64,000 nt of DNA from Anthracocystis setariae. Its lineage: Eukaryota; Basidiomycota; Ustilaginomycetes; Ustilaginales; Ustilaginaceae. The translations under genes were made by a program, and so were the position numbers. The stretch covers positions 248,001 through 312,000 of the forward strand of contig CAKMXJ010000021.1 in assembly GCA_928724745.1 (NCBI GenBank), read 5' to 3'. The notes under the pieces were generated by a model, which did no database searches, was not told the DNA's origin, and was given only the letters and a program-made list of their open reading frames with translations. This document shows positions 8,172-19,434 of this stretch, piece by piece (the stretch's first letter is position 1; each line of letters begins with the position of its first letter).

Positions 8172-10808
8172 ATGCCACCTACCACTTCCCCAGCCGTCGT
8201 CAAGGCGAGCCCTCTGATCAACGAAGGCGGTCTCGTCCATCGTAGCAGAGCTCGTGGTCTTCTCAATGCCGACAACCTCCCGGCGCTTCAGAACTTGCTC
8301 AAGCGTCAACCAGAAGCATATGTCGAGGAATTCTCTGCACAGTGGAACCACTACCAGTCTTTGAGGAGTATCTTTGCTTCCGACCTCGACGCTTCAACTG
8401 CCGGCATCGGTATCGCCTCGGCTGGTATCAGGATCAATAAGGACCAAGCAAGCAAATTCGTTTCTCTCATCTCATTCGTCACGCAGCTGGCGCCATCATA
8501 CCCAGAAATCACCAAGGACCTGCCCAGCCATCTCTCCGATCTTTTGCTCAATCATCATTCGGCTCTCAGCCCGGACATTCGAGCCAGCTGTCTTAGGAGT
8601 TTGATCCTCTTGCGAAATCGCGATGTCATCACCTCGGAGGAGCTACTGCAGACGCTGTTCCCTCTTCTCAGTGTGACCACATCCGGTGCCGTCAGGACTT
8701 CCGTTCAAGCCACCATCCTGCAGGACATCAAGAACGCCAATGCCAAGTCCAAGAACCATCGCCTCAACCGCGTTGTTCAAGGCTTGCTCTTCGGTATCGT
8801 TCAGAAAGGCATTGACGCCTCCTCCGGTTCATCCGCCCTTCCACCTCAACGCAAAGGCCAGTCTGCCGGCAAGACCGAAGCGCTCTGGGCGGTGCGTCTC
8901 GCTGCCAATTTGTGGAGGAAACAGATCTGGACCGACGGCAAGACCGTCTCCCTGCTCGCTCTGGCGTGTTTCCACCCTCACCCTCGCGTCCAATCTTCTG
9001 CTGTTCGATTTTTCCTCGGCGATCTTCACTCTGCCGATGATGATGCCGAAGAATCTGGCTCAGACGACGATGAGGGGCCCGACGTGGATGCTCTCATGCA
9101 CTCGAGGAAGGTCAACAAGAAAACTCGCTCCGGTGACAAGAAGATGCGTGCCGCTGCTGCACTCGCCAAGAAGAAGCGAAAGGCCAAAGCTGAAAATGCA
9201 CTCGACGGTGGTGGAAAAGACGCTGGCAACTTTGCTGCGCTCTACCTTCTCAACGACCCGCAAAACTTTGGTGAGAAACTGTTTGATAACCTCAGCAGAG
9301 GCGACCGCGAAAAGAGGCACACGATCGAGATCAAGATTCGATTGATGCAGTTGTTGAGTCGAGTCATGGGTGCACACAAGTTGTGCGTCCTCAGCTTCTA
9401 CTCGTATGTCGTCAAGTATCTCGCACCGCACCAGCAGCACATTACGCATATTCTCGTCTCGCTCGCTCAGAGTGTTCACGATCAGACACCGCCGGATGTC
9501 ATCACTCCTGTTGTACGCAAATTGTCCGACGCTTTCGTCCACCCAGGTGTCAGCTCTGAAGTCGTTGCGGCGGGTATCAACAGTATTCGCGAGATTTGCC
9601 GTCGTCAGCCTTGGGCGATGGAGGAGACGCTTCTGGAAGACCTTATTAGCTACAGGAAGAGTAAGGACAAGGGTGTCTGTGCCGCTTCGCGCGGTCTGTT
9701 GGCTCTGTACCGTGAGGTGAACCCAGCGATGCTCAAGAAGAAGGAGCGTGGTAAGATGGGTGCGCTTGCTGTGCAGGAGGGTCGTACAGCCGCGCCGTTC
9801 GGTGTGGATCAGGAGGAGATCCACGGTATTCAGGGTATCGATCTGCTCGAGAAGCATTTGCAAGAGGAGGAGAAACGAAAGGCTGGTGGGGACGGTGAGG
9901 ACGATGAGGATGCTGATGAAAAGGGATGGGAAGGATGGGAGGAAGGTTCTGACGATGATTCTGATGCCGAGTCTGAAGACGGTTGGGTCAACGTTTCAAG
10001 TGATGACGAGGATGGTGTCCTTCGCCTTTCGGATTCGGATTCGGACGATGACGACGAGACTCGCAAACACAAGCGCACAGTCAAGGAACGTCTCATCGCC
10101 GCTCGTGACAAACGCCAAAAGATGCGTGCCAAGGCGCAACGCAAGGCTGATCGTCAAGCTCGTCGCCAAGCTGGTGAAGCCGATGTCCTCACCTCTGAAT
10201 CCGAGGACGACGACGAAATGGAGGCGGACAACCACTCTGATGCTGAAGACGACGGCGCTGATATCACGGCTGGTGGTGCTACGCGTGGATCTTCCGAGAT
10301 CAACAAGCAGCTTGCTGCTGAAGAGGAGCACATCTCGACTCTGGCTACCACCAAGATCCTCACACCTGCTGACTTTGCTAAGCTCACCGAACTCCGCATT
10401 GCCGCGGCTGAAGAAGCAATTGCTCAAGGAGGTCTCGCTGGAAATCGAGCCAAGCGTCAGCTTGAAGAGCTCAAATCGCTCAAACGAACCACTTCGGCAG
10501 CTGGTGCGTCCAACTTTCTGGATGAAGGCGATATCCTGGGTCCACGCAAGAAGGCCAAAGCCACATACGATGACCGTATCGCTTCGATCGAGAAGGGTCG
10601 TGAGGATAGGGAGAAATTCGGCTCCAAGAAGGGTAAGAAGAACAAGGAGAAGGAAAGTTCGTCCACCAATAGGGAGAAACAGAAGACGAAGAACTTCCAA
10701 ATGATCGCCAGATCTTGGTCCGTTAGGAGCAAGAAGAACGCAAGTTTGAGAGAAAAGTCAAGGAGACTCAGAAAGCACGTCGAAACCAGCAAGAAACGTC
10801 TCAAGTAG
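8172..10808 (+). CDS. SDA1: SDA1 family protein, 60S ribosomal subunit biogenesis and export
   Basis: Sda1 is a nuclear protein needed for late 60S maturation and export and, in yeast, for passing G1. The 878-residue single-exon frame starts with an ATG at 8172. The N-terminal half is helical repeat-like and matches the family at LPALQNLLKRQPEAYVEEF (near 35), LSDLLLNHHSALSPDIR and LRSLILLRNRDVI, followed by LNDPQNFGEKLFDNL near 360 and VHPGVSSEVVAAGINSIREI. The C-terminal half holds acidic Asp/Ser stretches alternating with Lys/Arg stretches. The end (KTKNFQMIARSWSVRSKKNASLREK) matches the conserved Sda1 tail. It is longer than yeast Sda1 (767 residues) mainly through the acidic linkers. It shares a promoter region with DBP7 and is convergent with VTC4. 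Confidence 0.95.
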   Translation: MPPTTSPAVVKASPLINEGGLVHRSRARGLLNADNLPALQNLLKRQPEAYVEEFSAQWNHYQSLRSIFASDLDASTAGIGIASAGIRINKDQASKFVSLISFVTQLAPSYPEITKDLPSHLSDLLLNHHSALSPDIRASCLRSLILLRNRDVITSEELLQTLFPLLSVTTSGAVRTSVQATILQDIKNANAKSKNHRLNRVVQGLLFGIVQKGIDASSGSSALPPQRKGQSAGKTEALWAVRLAANLWRKQIWTDGKTVSLLALACFHPHPRVQSSAVRFFLGDLHSADDDAEESGSDDDEGPDVDALMHSRKVNKKTRSGDKKMRAAAALAKKKRKAKAENALDGGGKDAGNFAALYLLNDPQNFGEKLFDNLSRGDREKRHTIEIKIRLMQLLSRVMGAHKLCVLSFYSYVVKYLAPHQQHITHILVSLAQSVHDQTPPDVITPVVRKLSDAFVHPGVSSEVVAAGINSIREICRRQPWAMEETLLEDLISYRKSKDKGVCAASRGLLALYREVNPAMLKKKERGKMGALAVQEGRTAAPFGVDQEEIHGIQGIDLLEKHLQEEEKRKAGGDGEDDEDADEKGWEGWEEGSDDDSDAESEDGWVNVSSDDEDGVLRLSDSDSDDDDETRKHKRTVKERLIAARDKRQKMRAKAQRKADRQARRQAGEADVLTSESEDDDEMEADNHSDAEDDGADITAGGATRGSSEINKQLAAEEEHISTLATTKILTPADFAKLTELRIAAAEEAIAQGGLAGNRAKRQLEELKSLKRTTSAAGASNFLDEGDILGPRKKAKATYDDRIASIEKGREDREKFGSKKGKKNKEKESSSTNREKQKTKNFQMIARSWSVRSKKNASLREKSRRLRKHVETSKKRLK

Positions 10809-11144
10809 AAGCTCTTCAACGGCCCCCTTCTCATCCAACACTCAATCCACTCGACCCTTTGCATATCCGCCCTCACCGGTTTCTTCTTCCTTTCGCCATG
10901 TCATTTTGTTTTGACACCCCAATATGCGTGCGTGTTGAGAGGTTATCAGTTTCCCAAAGTTGCTCACGATTGACGCAATTGGGAATGCGTCCGAAGAGTC
11001 TGGATGCGTCCTGCTCAAGCATGTCTTTGAAATGCAGAACTGGATTCAATTGAAGACGATATTCCCAACACATTTAGAAAGAGAGAACAAGCCATGACGG
11101 GCAAGGGAAAGACATGGTTATGAAGCGAGATGTTGATCGGCTGC
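10809..11144. other. 3' intergenic region between convergent SDA1 and VTC4
   Basis: 336 bp between two converging stop codons. I see no gene or notable repeat; it should hold the two 3' untranslated regions. Confidence 0.6.
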
Positions 11145-13890
11145 CTAAGTCAGAACGCCACGATTCTGACGGTGTTCGTGACTCTCGGTAAAACGAAGAA
11201 TAAAGTTGACGATGACCGCGCCAAGGATAGCGGCACAGAGGATGGTGGGACCGTAAGCATCAAAGTAGATGTTGCTGCTCTCACGCTGTCGGATTTTGAG
11301 TGCACGGATGACAAAGATGATGCCAGAGTAGGCGATGCCGACAAGCGCAACGATCGTGAAGAACGAACTGGCAATCAGACCCGTGCGGTCGTTGGGAGAG
11401 CTGAAGTTGAGAAGGCCGACGGCCAGTGCCGACAGGTACACGTTGAACTCGAGCCACTTGAGAAAAGTTCGTTCGTTGGCAAAATAGACCTTGGGCTCGA
11501 TGCGGATCGGTATACTGACCTTCTTGCCCGGCTGGGCACGGAAGTCGCGCACATACTCAACATTGGGACCACGCGGCACCTCCTCGTCCTGCCCCTCGAG
11601 AGCACGACGAATCCGGTCGTCCTCATCATCAGCCTCAGCATCGGTGTGATCTCCGTCGTGCTCGTGACTGTGACCCTTGGTCTTCCACAGCCTTTGGATG
11701 TTCTTGGGTGTCAACTTGGAGAAGAAGTTCTGGTCGTAGCGATGCGAGGGTGCCAGGATCTCCTCACGCGTAGGCGCTGCCGATTTCGACGCGTTTTGCG
11801 ACGCATGTCGTCCTGCTGCCACGGAGGCGGATGCGACGGCAAGCATGCCACCGGCCTGGCTCGACGTTGGATCCGGGTTTTCGCTGCGTTGCTTCTCGAG
11901 TTCCTGTTGGCGCAGCTTGATGTTACGCTCGCGTTCCTCACGGGCTTCTCGAATGCGTGGGTCGAAGGCGGAGATGCCGACATTGTCAGCTTCGTGCGTC
12001 TCGTCAGCCATGACGTGATCGCGGCCATCATCATCACCACCATCAAACTCGTCTTCTGACACGGGCTCGTGGTAGGGTGTGTGGCCAGAGTTGGAAGCGG
12101 GTGTCTCGGGCCGCGAAGAGCCGGCGGGGCTATGCACAATAGAGCTGGGTCTCTCGATAGCAAGGTTGCTGTTGGGAGGCTTGCGGATGTCGATGTCCAT
12201 CTGAGGTAGCCAGAAGGGTACGAGATCGACACGGTTGGGTAGCAAGGTGGCGCAACCGTGGATGAACTTGGAGAACTTGGGTACAGCTTCGACGAGGTGA
12301 CTGGCGACAAGGTCACGAATCCATTGAGGGGGTTCCTGACCCAGCTGAGTCTGCAGCTTGACCTCAAGAACACCGTAGGGGAAGCGTTCGACATCTTCGG
12401 GTGGGAGTTGATCAAAGGGATAGTCGATGCCAATGTCCATGCGCCTCCAGTTGGAGCCAGAGCGCTGACGACCGTCCCAGTTGTCCTCACGCACCAGAGT
12501 GAGTTCGGTGTCGAGCGAGATTCGGACGCGGGCATCGCCGGGAAGCTGGAAAGCAGTACGGTTGTAGAAACTGCGCATGACGGGCTCAAGCTTTCGGGTG
12601 AGCACCGAGTACTGAACTTCATTGGCAAGCTGCAGCATCGAGTCGATTTCCTTGTCGGATTTCTTGCCCTTCTTACGAAGCGCTTCGAAGGTCTCGTCCA
12701 TGGTATATTCTCCCTTCATCCAAGCATTGACGTTTTCCTCCTTGATCGGGAAACGAGCCTTGACCGACTTTTCACCGGTCCAGTCTTCTCGATGCGTCTT
12801 GCGCTCCACGAAGATCTGCTTGTTGTCCATGCCTCCGTACCAACGCAAACGGATAGCCTCGGCACCTTCGGTCTTCTCGAGACGGCCCAGATAGAGTTCG
12901 AGATCCTCATTGTCGTAGTAGATGGAAGTAATAGCGGCGTCCTCCTGCTGGAACTCCTTCTCCGAGTTGAAGACAAGGACAGGAAGGTGCTTGAGGATGA
13001 TGAGCTTGAGTGGCACGATGTTGTCTGGGTGAACCCAGTATTTGGTGGTCTGACGGACGAACGCCGACTGGTTACCACCGGCGCTAGAGTCTCCCTGCAC
13101 AGGATTACCTCGGGTCCGGACGAGATCAAACAGCTTGGAAAGCTTGACAATGAGCTGATCGTAATTCTCCTTGTAGAAAGGTCGGGAGGAAAGGTAGTGC
13201 TGGACAAACTCCTTTCTGAGCAAGCGGCCGGTCTGCTTGTCGTGCTTCTTGACAATCTTGTGGAAACCGGTGTAATTGAGCTTAGTGAACAGAGCGAGAT
13301 CGTGAACATCGGCGATGATGATGGCGAGACGCTCTTCGAGTTCGAGGAAGCGCTCCTCAAAAGCGTCGCTGTCTTCGGTATCGGTGTCAAACTCGTCGTC
13401 GGAGCCTGCATCGTGGGCGGCGAAGATCCTGCGTTTGTGAGATGTTGCGTCTTCACCCTCAGTGTCGGAGCCTCCACGGGATGAGGGACGAGAATTGGCA
13501 CGGGAAGGGAGGGAGGAGGACGAGTTGTTGCGAGAAGATACGAGGAGGTTGACCTCAGATTGAGCCTCCTTAATGCGCTGGGTGAGTTCATTTACCTGTT
13601 TGGGGGAGGTCACAGAGTAGCGAATACAATTGCATGTCAGTCTGGAGCACACGATCCTAAGTTGAATCAGAACGCGGTCTCGCGCAACGTACCTTGACCT
13701 TCTGGAAGTCATAGACCTTGTCGAGCTCCTTGCTGAGAATGCCTACGAATTCGTCTTCGTCTTTGTCGGTCCAGACGCCATTGTTGTTGGCCATGCGATT
13801 CTTGATCTCCTTCTTGAGCTCCGAGTACTGGAGGTACTTGTCGGCCCACTCCGCGTAGAGCGACGTCTTGATGGTGCGACCGAACTTCAT
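11145..13890 (-). CDS. VTC4: Vacuolar transporter chaperone subunit 4, polyphosphate polymerase
   Basis: Vtc4 is the catalytic subunit of the VTC complex, which makes polyphosphate from ATP at the vacuole membrane and moves it inside. Two exons: 13890-13693 (66 codons) and 13595-11145, separated by a 97-nt intron (GTACGT donor, CTGAC branch candidate, CAG acceptor) with frame kept, giving 882 residues. An SPX domain starts at residue 1 (MKFGRTIKTSLYAEWADKYL), the inositol-pyrophosphate sensor. The VTC polymerase core shows SIYYDNEDLELY, IRLRWYG and VERKTHREDW followed by EKSVKARF, which carry the basic residues that bind substrate in yeast Vtc4; EVKLQTQ follows. The C-terminus (about 765-870) has three hydrophobic segments typical of the membrane part. 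The retained catalytic residues argue for Vtc4 rather than Vtc2 or Vtc3. VTC genes are PHO-regulated in yeast; a CACGTG cluster lies 1.4-1.8 kb upstream. Confidence 0.95.
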
Positions 13891-16224
13891 GGCGAAGGTG
13901 GGCGGATGGCGTGCTAGTGTTGGCCGTCGGAGGCGGATTGCACAAGCCTTTCCTGGAGATCAGGCTCGAGAGAGGGTTGAGGCAAGGGGTCGAGGGATTT
14001 TGAGCTGAAGTCGGTGGAATAAGAGCGAAGAGTCACCCAGAGTATCGCGGATGGAGAAGAGGGCAAGATTGAGCTGATGCCTCGTAGGGAAGCAAAGATT
14101 GGCGAGGTGGTCGGAGGGAACCAGTGGAGGGCGTAGGCGAATCAGGATGGTGACCTGCGGTAGATCAATCTGTGCACTGCCAGAAAGACGGAGAGATTTG
14201 CGCACGAGGCCAGTAGCGATGATGGAAGCGACCGGGAAAGACGTGAAGTGAGGAGGAGGCTCAGCGAGCTAAGCTGATGTTGGAGACTGAAAAGCAGTAG
14301 GCAGCAATCGGAAAGCACTAATGCAGCCAGGCGAGCACTACATGTGCAGAGTAACAATATAAAATAATATAAAAATGTGTACATGTTCACTTGGCAATTC
14401 TGAGTTGCCGGAAACAGAGGTGGAGTGAAGCTTCGAAAAGAAAATAATATATCTGAGGAAACGAAAGCTCTGGAACGCAGGCGGCTCGTGCATGATCGTG
14501 GATGGGAAAGCAGTCAAAAGGCTGGCTGAAGAAGGGAACGTGTCCAGTTCCACCACATCGTGAAACAATTAATATTATAATTAATAAAAATGATCGTAAC
14601 TGCATCCTCATACGAGCTTCCGAATAATGCAATCTGAGCTTTAATCAAGCCCTGGCGCTCGCCTGCTACAGTATCAAACAGGAACGCCTCAGCAATCTTG
14701 GCCTAGGCAGTCATGGATTTCTCAACAGGAGCCTCACTTTAGGGAAGTTTTCTTGCCATATCTACTCGCTCAGCCCAGAGTGTGCTCTCTGTGATGGTCT
14801 GGCGACGACATACAAGCTTGGCTTGGTCGTCCAAACAAACAAGTCGAGTCCACATGTTCCGTCGGATGATATATAAACTGAGTCTGCACAAGTGCCTCTA
14901 CTACAGCGAACAGCGACGGTTCACAATCGGCCCTACCGGTCAAGTCGAAACTTTCACCATGAAGCTACTCTCGGATCCCATCTCTTCGGTTGACTGCCGA
15001 CTGTCGACCAAAAGTCAGCCAGGTCGTTCCCAGAAGTCGGACCTCCCGACGTTTCAAATCACTGCCATTCAGCCAGCCTAGACACCGTCATCAGACTGAT
15101 CACTGTCGTGCTCTCTCAACACAACCGCAGGATCTCATCTTACAGTGGGTATCTCGATATTGTCTGGATCAAATCAGCGCCTTGTCTTGGGTGAGAACGG
15201 CTGCAGGCCACCGCGCACGAAAGTGTGATGCAGTATGCTGTACCGGTGCAGTACGTCTGACTCTCGAGTGCCTAACATTGCCGGTCAATAAAGATTGTTT
15301 TACGTGCAGCAGCGAATCAGAGCTCGCCAATTGACCACGTGCCTGCTTCGTGTAACTGAGGACTGCTTCTATCTGCCGTCAGCTTGGAATTCTAACATCG
15401 GCTTCCATGGTTTTACGAAATCCAGTTGCTTGTCTCACCGAATTCATGTCAATATATAATTCTGCTCCTCACCACACCCCAAGATCGTGACTTCATCCCG
15501 ATGCGTCCCACCACCCTTCCTTCTCCCACCTTGAAAGACCTTGTGTCACGTGTGCACGTGACTAACGCTTAGTCAGCGTCCGCCAAGCACATTCCGGGGC
15601 CCCTGTCTCACCGCTCACTCCTCACTCCTCATGTATATATAGTCAAGGTCATCACCGGATCTCTCTTGATTGGAATCCACACTACCTTCACTATCACACA
15701 TCGCATGCAAAGCTGTGCACGTGTGACACCTTGCGACAACACCATCGCGTCGCTCCCATTGCATTATATCTTTGGTGTCTGCTACTTTCGCCTGGCCCCG
15801 GCCTCATCCACATCGTAGGTTTTCTGACACTAGCTTTACAACTTTGTCGCACAGTCACACGATGCACAGCGCACAGGCAGACAATTTGGGAGGGAAAATG
15901 TGACATCGGGTCCTTCGTTCCAACACTGTAGGGGTATAAAAGTCAAAACAAGTTGGGAGAGACACTACGGACAGCTGCGATCAGCTTGCGATCAGCTTGC
16001 GATGCAGCTGACCAGACAAGAACTCCCACGCAATACAAAGAAACAAACAACTTAAACAGGAGTGATGTTCCATCAAATGTATCAGGCGGCGATGGCCAGA
16101 CTCTGGCAACAAAAGATATTCCTCCGATTCACCTTGGGACAGGGCGGGTCAGCGAGTCGGCAGGCAGACAGCAACCGTGCATCATGTCGCGAACTGGCAT
16201 GCTGACGAAGAGTCAAACCTAAGC
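13891..16224. other. Intergenic region between VTC4 promoter side and 3' end of the forkhead gene
   Basis: About 2.3 kb without a gene I can support; the longest frames are near 100 codons, overlap on both strands and match nothing. It contains A/T-rich patches at 14350-14380 and 14560-14590 and, near 15.3-15.7 kb, a promoter-like module listed separately. Confidence 0.55.
15336..15723. promoter_or_regulatory. Cluster of four CACGTG boxes with a TATA box
   Basis: CACGTG occurs at 15336-15341, 15547-15552, 15555-15560 and 15718-15723. The middle two form the inverted repeat GTCACGTG-TG-CACGTGAC. TATATAT lies at 15634-15641. CACGTG is bound by bHLH factors of the Cbf1/Pho4 type in fungi. No supported gene begins just downstream on either strand; a 36-codon frame from ATG 15705 is the only nearby candidate. 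The element may act on VTC4 (start 13890) from a distance or mark a short or noncoding transcript. Confidence 0.45.
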
Positions 16225-18924
16225 TTAGCTGTTCAGCAAGCCACGAATGGCCATTCGCGTCGAGCCGTCCTTGGACTCAGCAACTGCTCCTGCTGTCATG
16301 TGTTCTTCAAGCAGTTGCTTCTGATGATGCTTGACTGTTGCCAGAGTCTCGCGCGCCTCCTGCAACACTTGGCTCGAATCTTTGTGCTGGACGGAGCTAT
16401 GCTCCATCTCGACGTCCTCAAGAGGTGGAGGACGCGATTCGAACCGAGATCGAGGGCTCGACTGGGAGGCTGAAGGTGGTCTCATGGATGTGGGCAACTC
16501 ATCCTTTGCCTCGCGCGAGGAAAACTGGGTGTTCGCAGCGACGCGATAGTGCGACGGCATCTCGTGCACGGAAATCGTGTGGCCGCGCCCCCGCCCGGAC
16601 ACCTGGGGTCTATCGGTGGGTGCGAATCCGTCAGTTGCTTGTAGAACCGACGGGATATCGCCACGGACATCCGAAGCCCCACCAACGTGGCCAACGACAG
16701 GACGCGCAGAATATGCGCCGTTTCGATAACCTCCGCTGGAGTCTTTGCGGCGCACAGAAGGTGTCGCATACTGTTGACTCAAGCCAGGATGTCGCTGCTC
16801 AACATTGTTGGGATCGGTAGAGTCCGAGTAGCTCCTCTGTCGACTGAGGGATTTGAATCCATCTGCTTCGGCAGCCGACCTGCTTGTAGATCCCGCGCCA
16901 TCGGCAGATGCAGCAACCGTAGTTGGCGTTGCAGCTGCATCCGAGGTTGCGGCATTCTCGAGTTCGACCAAACGTTCTACGTCGTCAAACTCGTCGATAT
17001 GCGTTCGCTGACCCGATCGGATCTGTTGAAGCACCACCGGATGCAACGTCCACCAGCCGCCCTTGCCCCTTGCAGCTTGGCTTTGGGAAGGGTTGCCGGA
17101 AGAGCAGCTGTCGTAGATATCCTGAGCTGTTCTGGCCTTCTTGATGAAGATCTTGCCAAGCGACAGATTGTGTCGAACAGTGTTCTGCCAGCCTTGCGAG
17201 TCTGGTCCCGACATAGGATAGCTGGGAAAATTGGTGCTGATCCATGTGTAGATTTCACGCAAGGTCATGCGACCTTCAGGCGATGAGGCAATGGCTTGCG
17301 TGATCATGGAGGAATACGAGTACGGTGGACGTCTTCGACGCCTACTGTGGGCGATGCGGTCAACCGAGACTGCATGTGACGGAGCGTTGCCGATGAAGCC
17401 GCCTCCAGGTGCAAGCCGAGACTGGGGACTGAATTCGCTTCGGTAGCCGTGGTCTTGCGAGCCGCCATGGCCGAGATAACCCCCCGGTGACGTTACGTGA
17501 TGCTGTGCCATAGCATACCTTTCTCGTTCCAAAGCTTCTGCTCGAGACATGCTGGGATGATGTGCAGGTACGGCCGCTACACCAGCAGGTGGACCGCGAG
17601 CTGGGTAGAGCTGACTTTGAACGGCAGTGGAAGAACCTTGTGGGTGGCGCGGCGTCTCTGCATTTGGAGAGACGCCTTCGGTGTGCGTCATGCCTGATGT
17701 GCGATAGACATAGTCGCGTGGATCGTGACGAGGACCGTGGGAGTAAGAGCCAATTGGGGGACTGCCGGAAACGTCCATGCAGGATGGCCGACCCCATTCT
17801 GAAGCACCGGGACCAAAGTAATCAGTGCGACCACGGAGGTCAGCCGGCGAGCGCTGGGGCCCTTGACCGAGAGGGACCGCCATGCCGGAAGCGGATGGCA
17901 TTGAACTCTCGTCCATGGAGAGGGTCTCCAAGTTCAAGGGTGAGATTGGAGTGCCTGGCCTTGAGCGGGACCGGACTTGTCCTGCGCGGGTTACCACATT
18001 GGGGTTGCCTAGCTTGGCTGCGATTTGGCCCGACGGCATGCGCTTAGTCTGTGGCGGAGGGTCCTGCCTGGGACTGAGTGGAGCGAACAAGATGGGAGAT
18101 TGTCTCGACGAAGGTCGCAAATTCGGCGAATGGCGGTGTCCCCTCGGGGACTCTGTGTGAGGATGCGGAGGAACGTCACGGAAATGATAAGCCTCCTCCC
18201 AAGACCTTGGTGGTGGGGGGACGGGCTCGTCGTATCCGAGGAAGTGAGGGCCACGGGAAGGGCTGTTGACGTGAGCACTCATGAAAGAGTTGCCGCGCGA
18301 GCGAGAAGTGTCGTGCGCCGGCAGGGTGAGGGTGCTGGATCGGCCTCGAGTGCGATTAGGACCAATGCTGCCGACCCTGTCCACATCGTGCATCGGATGT
18401 GTTGGAAGTGTCGAGATCTTGAGCGGTTGTGCCCGACCACCGCCATCTATTCGAGAAGCAGCGCGAGATCGGGACTCGGGCGGTGGTAGAGGCGGATGGT
18501 GCTCGCTTCGATACGGCGGCGACCTGTGCCTTGATATTAAGTCATGAGGCGCAAAGTCGTATGCGCGGGCGGAGGGGCCGGCAACGGTTTGAAGGGAAGA
18601 AGCGGGTGGGCTTGGGTCCCGAGTGCCACGAGAAGGTAGCATGTACGGATGGTGCCAGCAGCGCTGGCGTGACTGTGGACTTGGCCTTTGTTCGGAAGCG
18701 CAAGCATCTTGGTCAGCCTCTAAAGCAAAGAGATGGGCCCCCTGCTGATGCGGGGGTCCGGACCGCACAGATGATGGAGTGGAGAAGCGCTGAGAACCAG
18801 AGCCTTCCATCGCCGAGAGAGGGGATCGCAAGCTGTGGCTATCGTAATGAGTGCTGTTGGTGTGGTTGACGTGTGAGTACAATCGGAGATCGATGGGTGA
18901 GCGTGGTCGGAGTGAGGCTATCAT
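16225..18924 (-). CDS. Forkhead (FOX) transcription factor
   Basis: Single open frame of 899 residues. The forkhead DNA-binding domain lies at about residues 530-630: PPYSYSSMITQAI, MTLREIYTWISTNFP, then GWQNTVRHNLSL (recognition helix) and GGWWTLHP, all diagnostic. The flanks are long, Pro/Ser/Arg-rich and probably disordered, as is usual for basidiomycete forkhead factors. The domain sits centrally, with about 270 residues after it. The start is uncertain: ATG 18924 directly follows an in-frame TAG, while ATG 18810 (MEGSGSQRF) has a better context (G at -3 and +4). Smut fungi have forkhead regulators of development and virulence such as fox1, but I cannot say which paralogue this is. The gene faces a very long upstream intergenic region, suggesting complex regulation. 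It acts in the nucleus; targets are unknown. Confidence 0.93.
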   Translation of the reverse strand: MIASLRPRSPIDLRLYSHVNHTNSTHYDSHSLRSPLSAMEGSGSQRFSTPSSVRSGPPHQQGAHLFALEADQDACASEQRPSPQSRQRCWHHPYMLPSRGTRDPSPPASSLQTVAGPSARAYDFAPHDLISRHRSPPYRSEHHPPLPPPESRSRAASRIDGGGRAQPLKISTLPTHPMHDVDRVGSIGPNRTRGRSSTLTLPAHDTSRSRGNSFMSAHVNSPSRGPHFLGYDEPVPPPPRSWEEAYHFRDVPPHPHTESPRGHRHSPNLRPSSRQSPILFAPLSPRQDPPPQTKRMPSGQIAAKLGNPNVVTRAGQVRSRSRPGTPISPLNLETLSMDESSMPSASGMAVPLGQGPQRSPADLRGRTDYFGPGASEWGRPSCMDVSGSPPIGSYSHGPRHDPRDYVYRTSGMTHTEGVSPNAETPRHPQGSSTAVQSQLYPARGPPAGVAAVPAHHPSMSRAEALERERYAMAQHHVTSPGGYLGHGGSQDHGYRSEFSPQSRLAPGGGFIGNAPSHAVSVDRIAHSRRRRRPPYSYSSMITQAIASSPEGRMTLREIYTWISTNFPSYPMSGPDSQGWQNTVRHNLSLGKIFIKKARTAQDIYDSCSSGNPSQSQAARGKGGWWTLHPVVLQQIRSGQRTHIDEFDDVERLVELENAATSDAAATPTTVAASADGAGSTSRSAAEADGFKSLSRQRSYSDSTDPNNVEQRHPGLSQQYATPSVRRKDSSGGYRNGAYSARPVVGHVGGASDVRGDIPSVLQATDGFAPTDRPQVSGRGRGHTISVHEMPSHYRVAANTQFSSREAKDELPTSMRPPSASQSSPRSRFESRPPPLEDVEMEHSSVQHKDSSQVLQEARETLATVKHHQKQLLEEHMTAGAVAESKDGSTRMAIRGLLNS

Positions 18925-19434
18925 CTAAGACGGAGTGCCACACTGGGCAGATGAGCCCACGGTCGAGGATTGAGGGTCGGTGTCTGTACTTGATGCACCT
19001 CGAAAGCTGAGCGAAGATGTGAGCGTATCAGGATCTTTGCGATCCAGAAAGAAACTCCTCGTCGATGAGCAACGGCTCAAAGAATCGATTTGAGATGAAG
19101 ATGGTGGATGTCGGAAGATGGGTGAGAAGAGGAAGGGTGCAACCACCCAAGCCAAGTGGTGGCTGGACAGGAGGCGGTTGAAGGGACGAGGTCGTGGTGG
19201 TACAGAATGTGTGAATGTGGGATACGGTATCATACACAGTGGTGACCAATCCTCGGCTTGCTGATGACTGAGATGTTGCTGGTCAACTGTCGACTGCGGA
19301 TTGGTATGGGAAGCCGGGTATACGAAAGAAAGCTGGCAGGCGAATAGCGCAGTGAAGTTGGAAATGCCGAAGATGGTGCAGCTGCAAGTCCTGTGGTAGT
19401 GGAGGAAAGATGGCGACAAGGCAGAGTTGGTCAA
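18925..19434 (-). other. Possible long upstream open reading frame in the forkhead 5' region
   Basis: A 169-codon frame on the same strand and in the same phase as the forkhead gene ends with a TAG (18925-18927) that directly abuts the forkhead ATG at 18924. Its sequence is Ser/Pro-rich and matches no family. It could be an upstream ORF, an exon whose junction removes the stop (the TAG would be the acceptor), or chance. I see no good branch site before the TAG. Confidence 0.25.

Noticed and set aside
11130..13484. Long plus-strand frames (309 and 408 codons) opposite VTC4
   Set aside because: They lie antisense to a well-conserved gene and reflect GC-rich third positions; no family signature.
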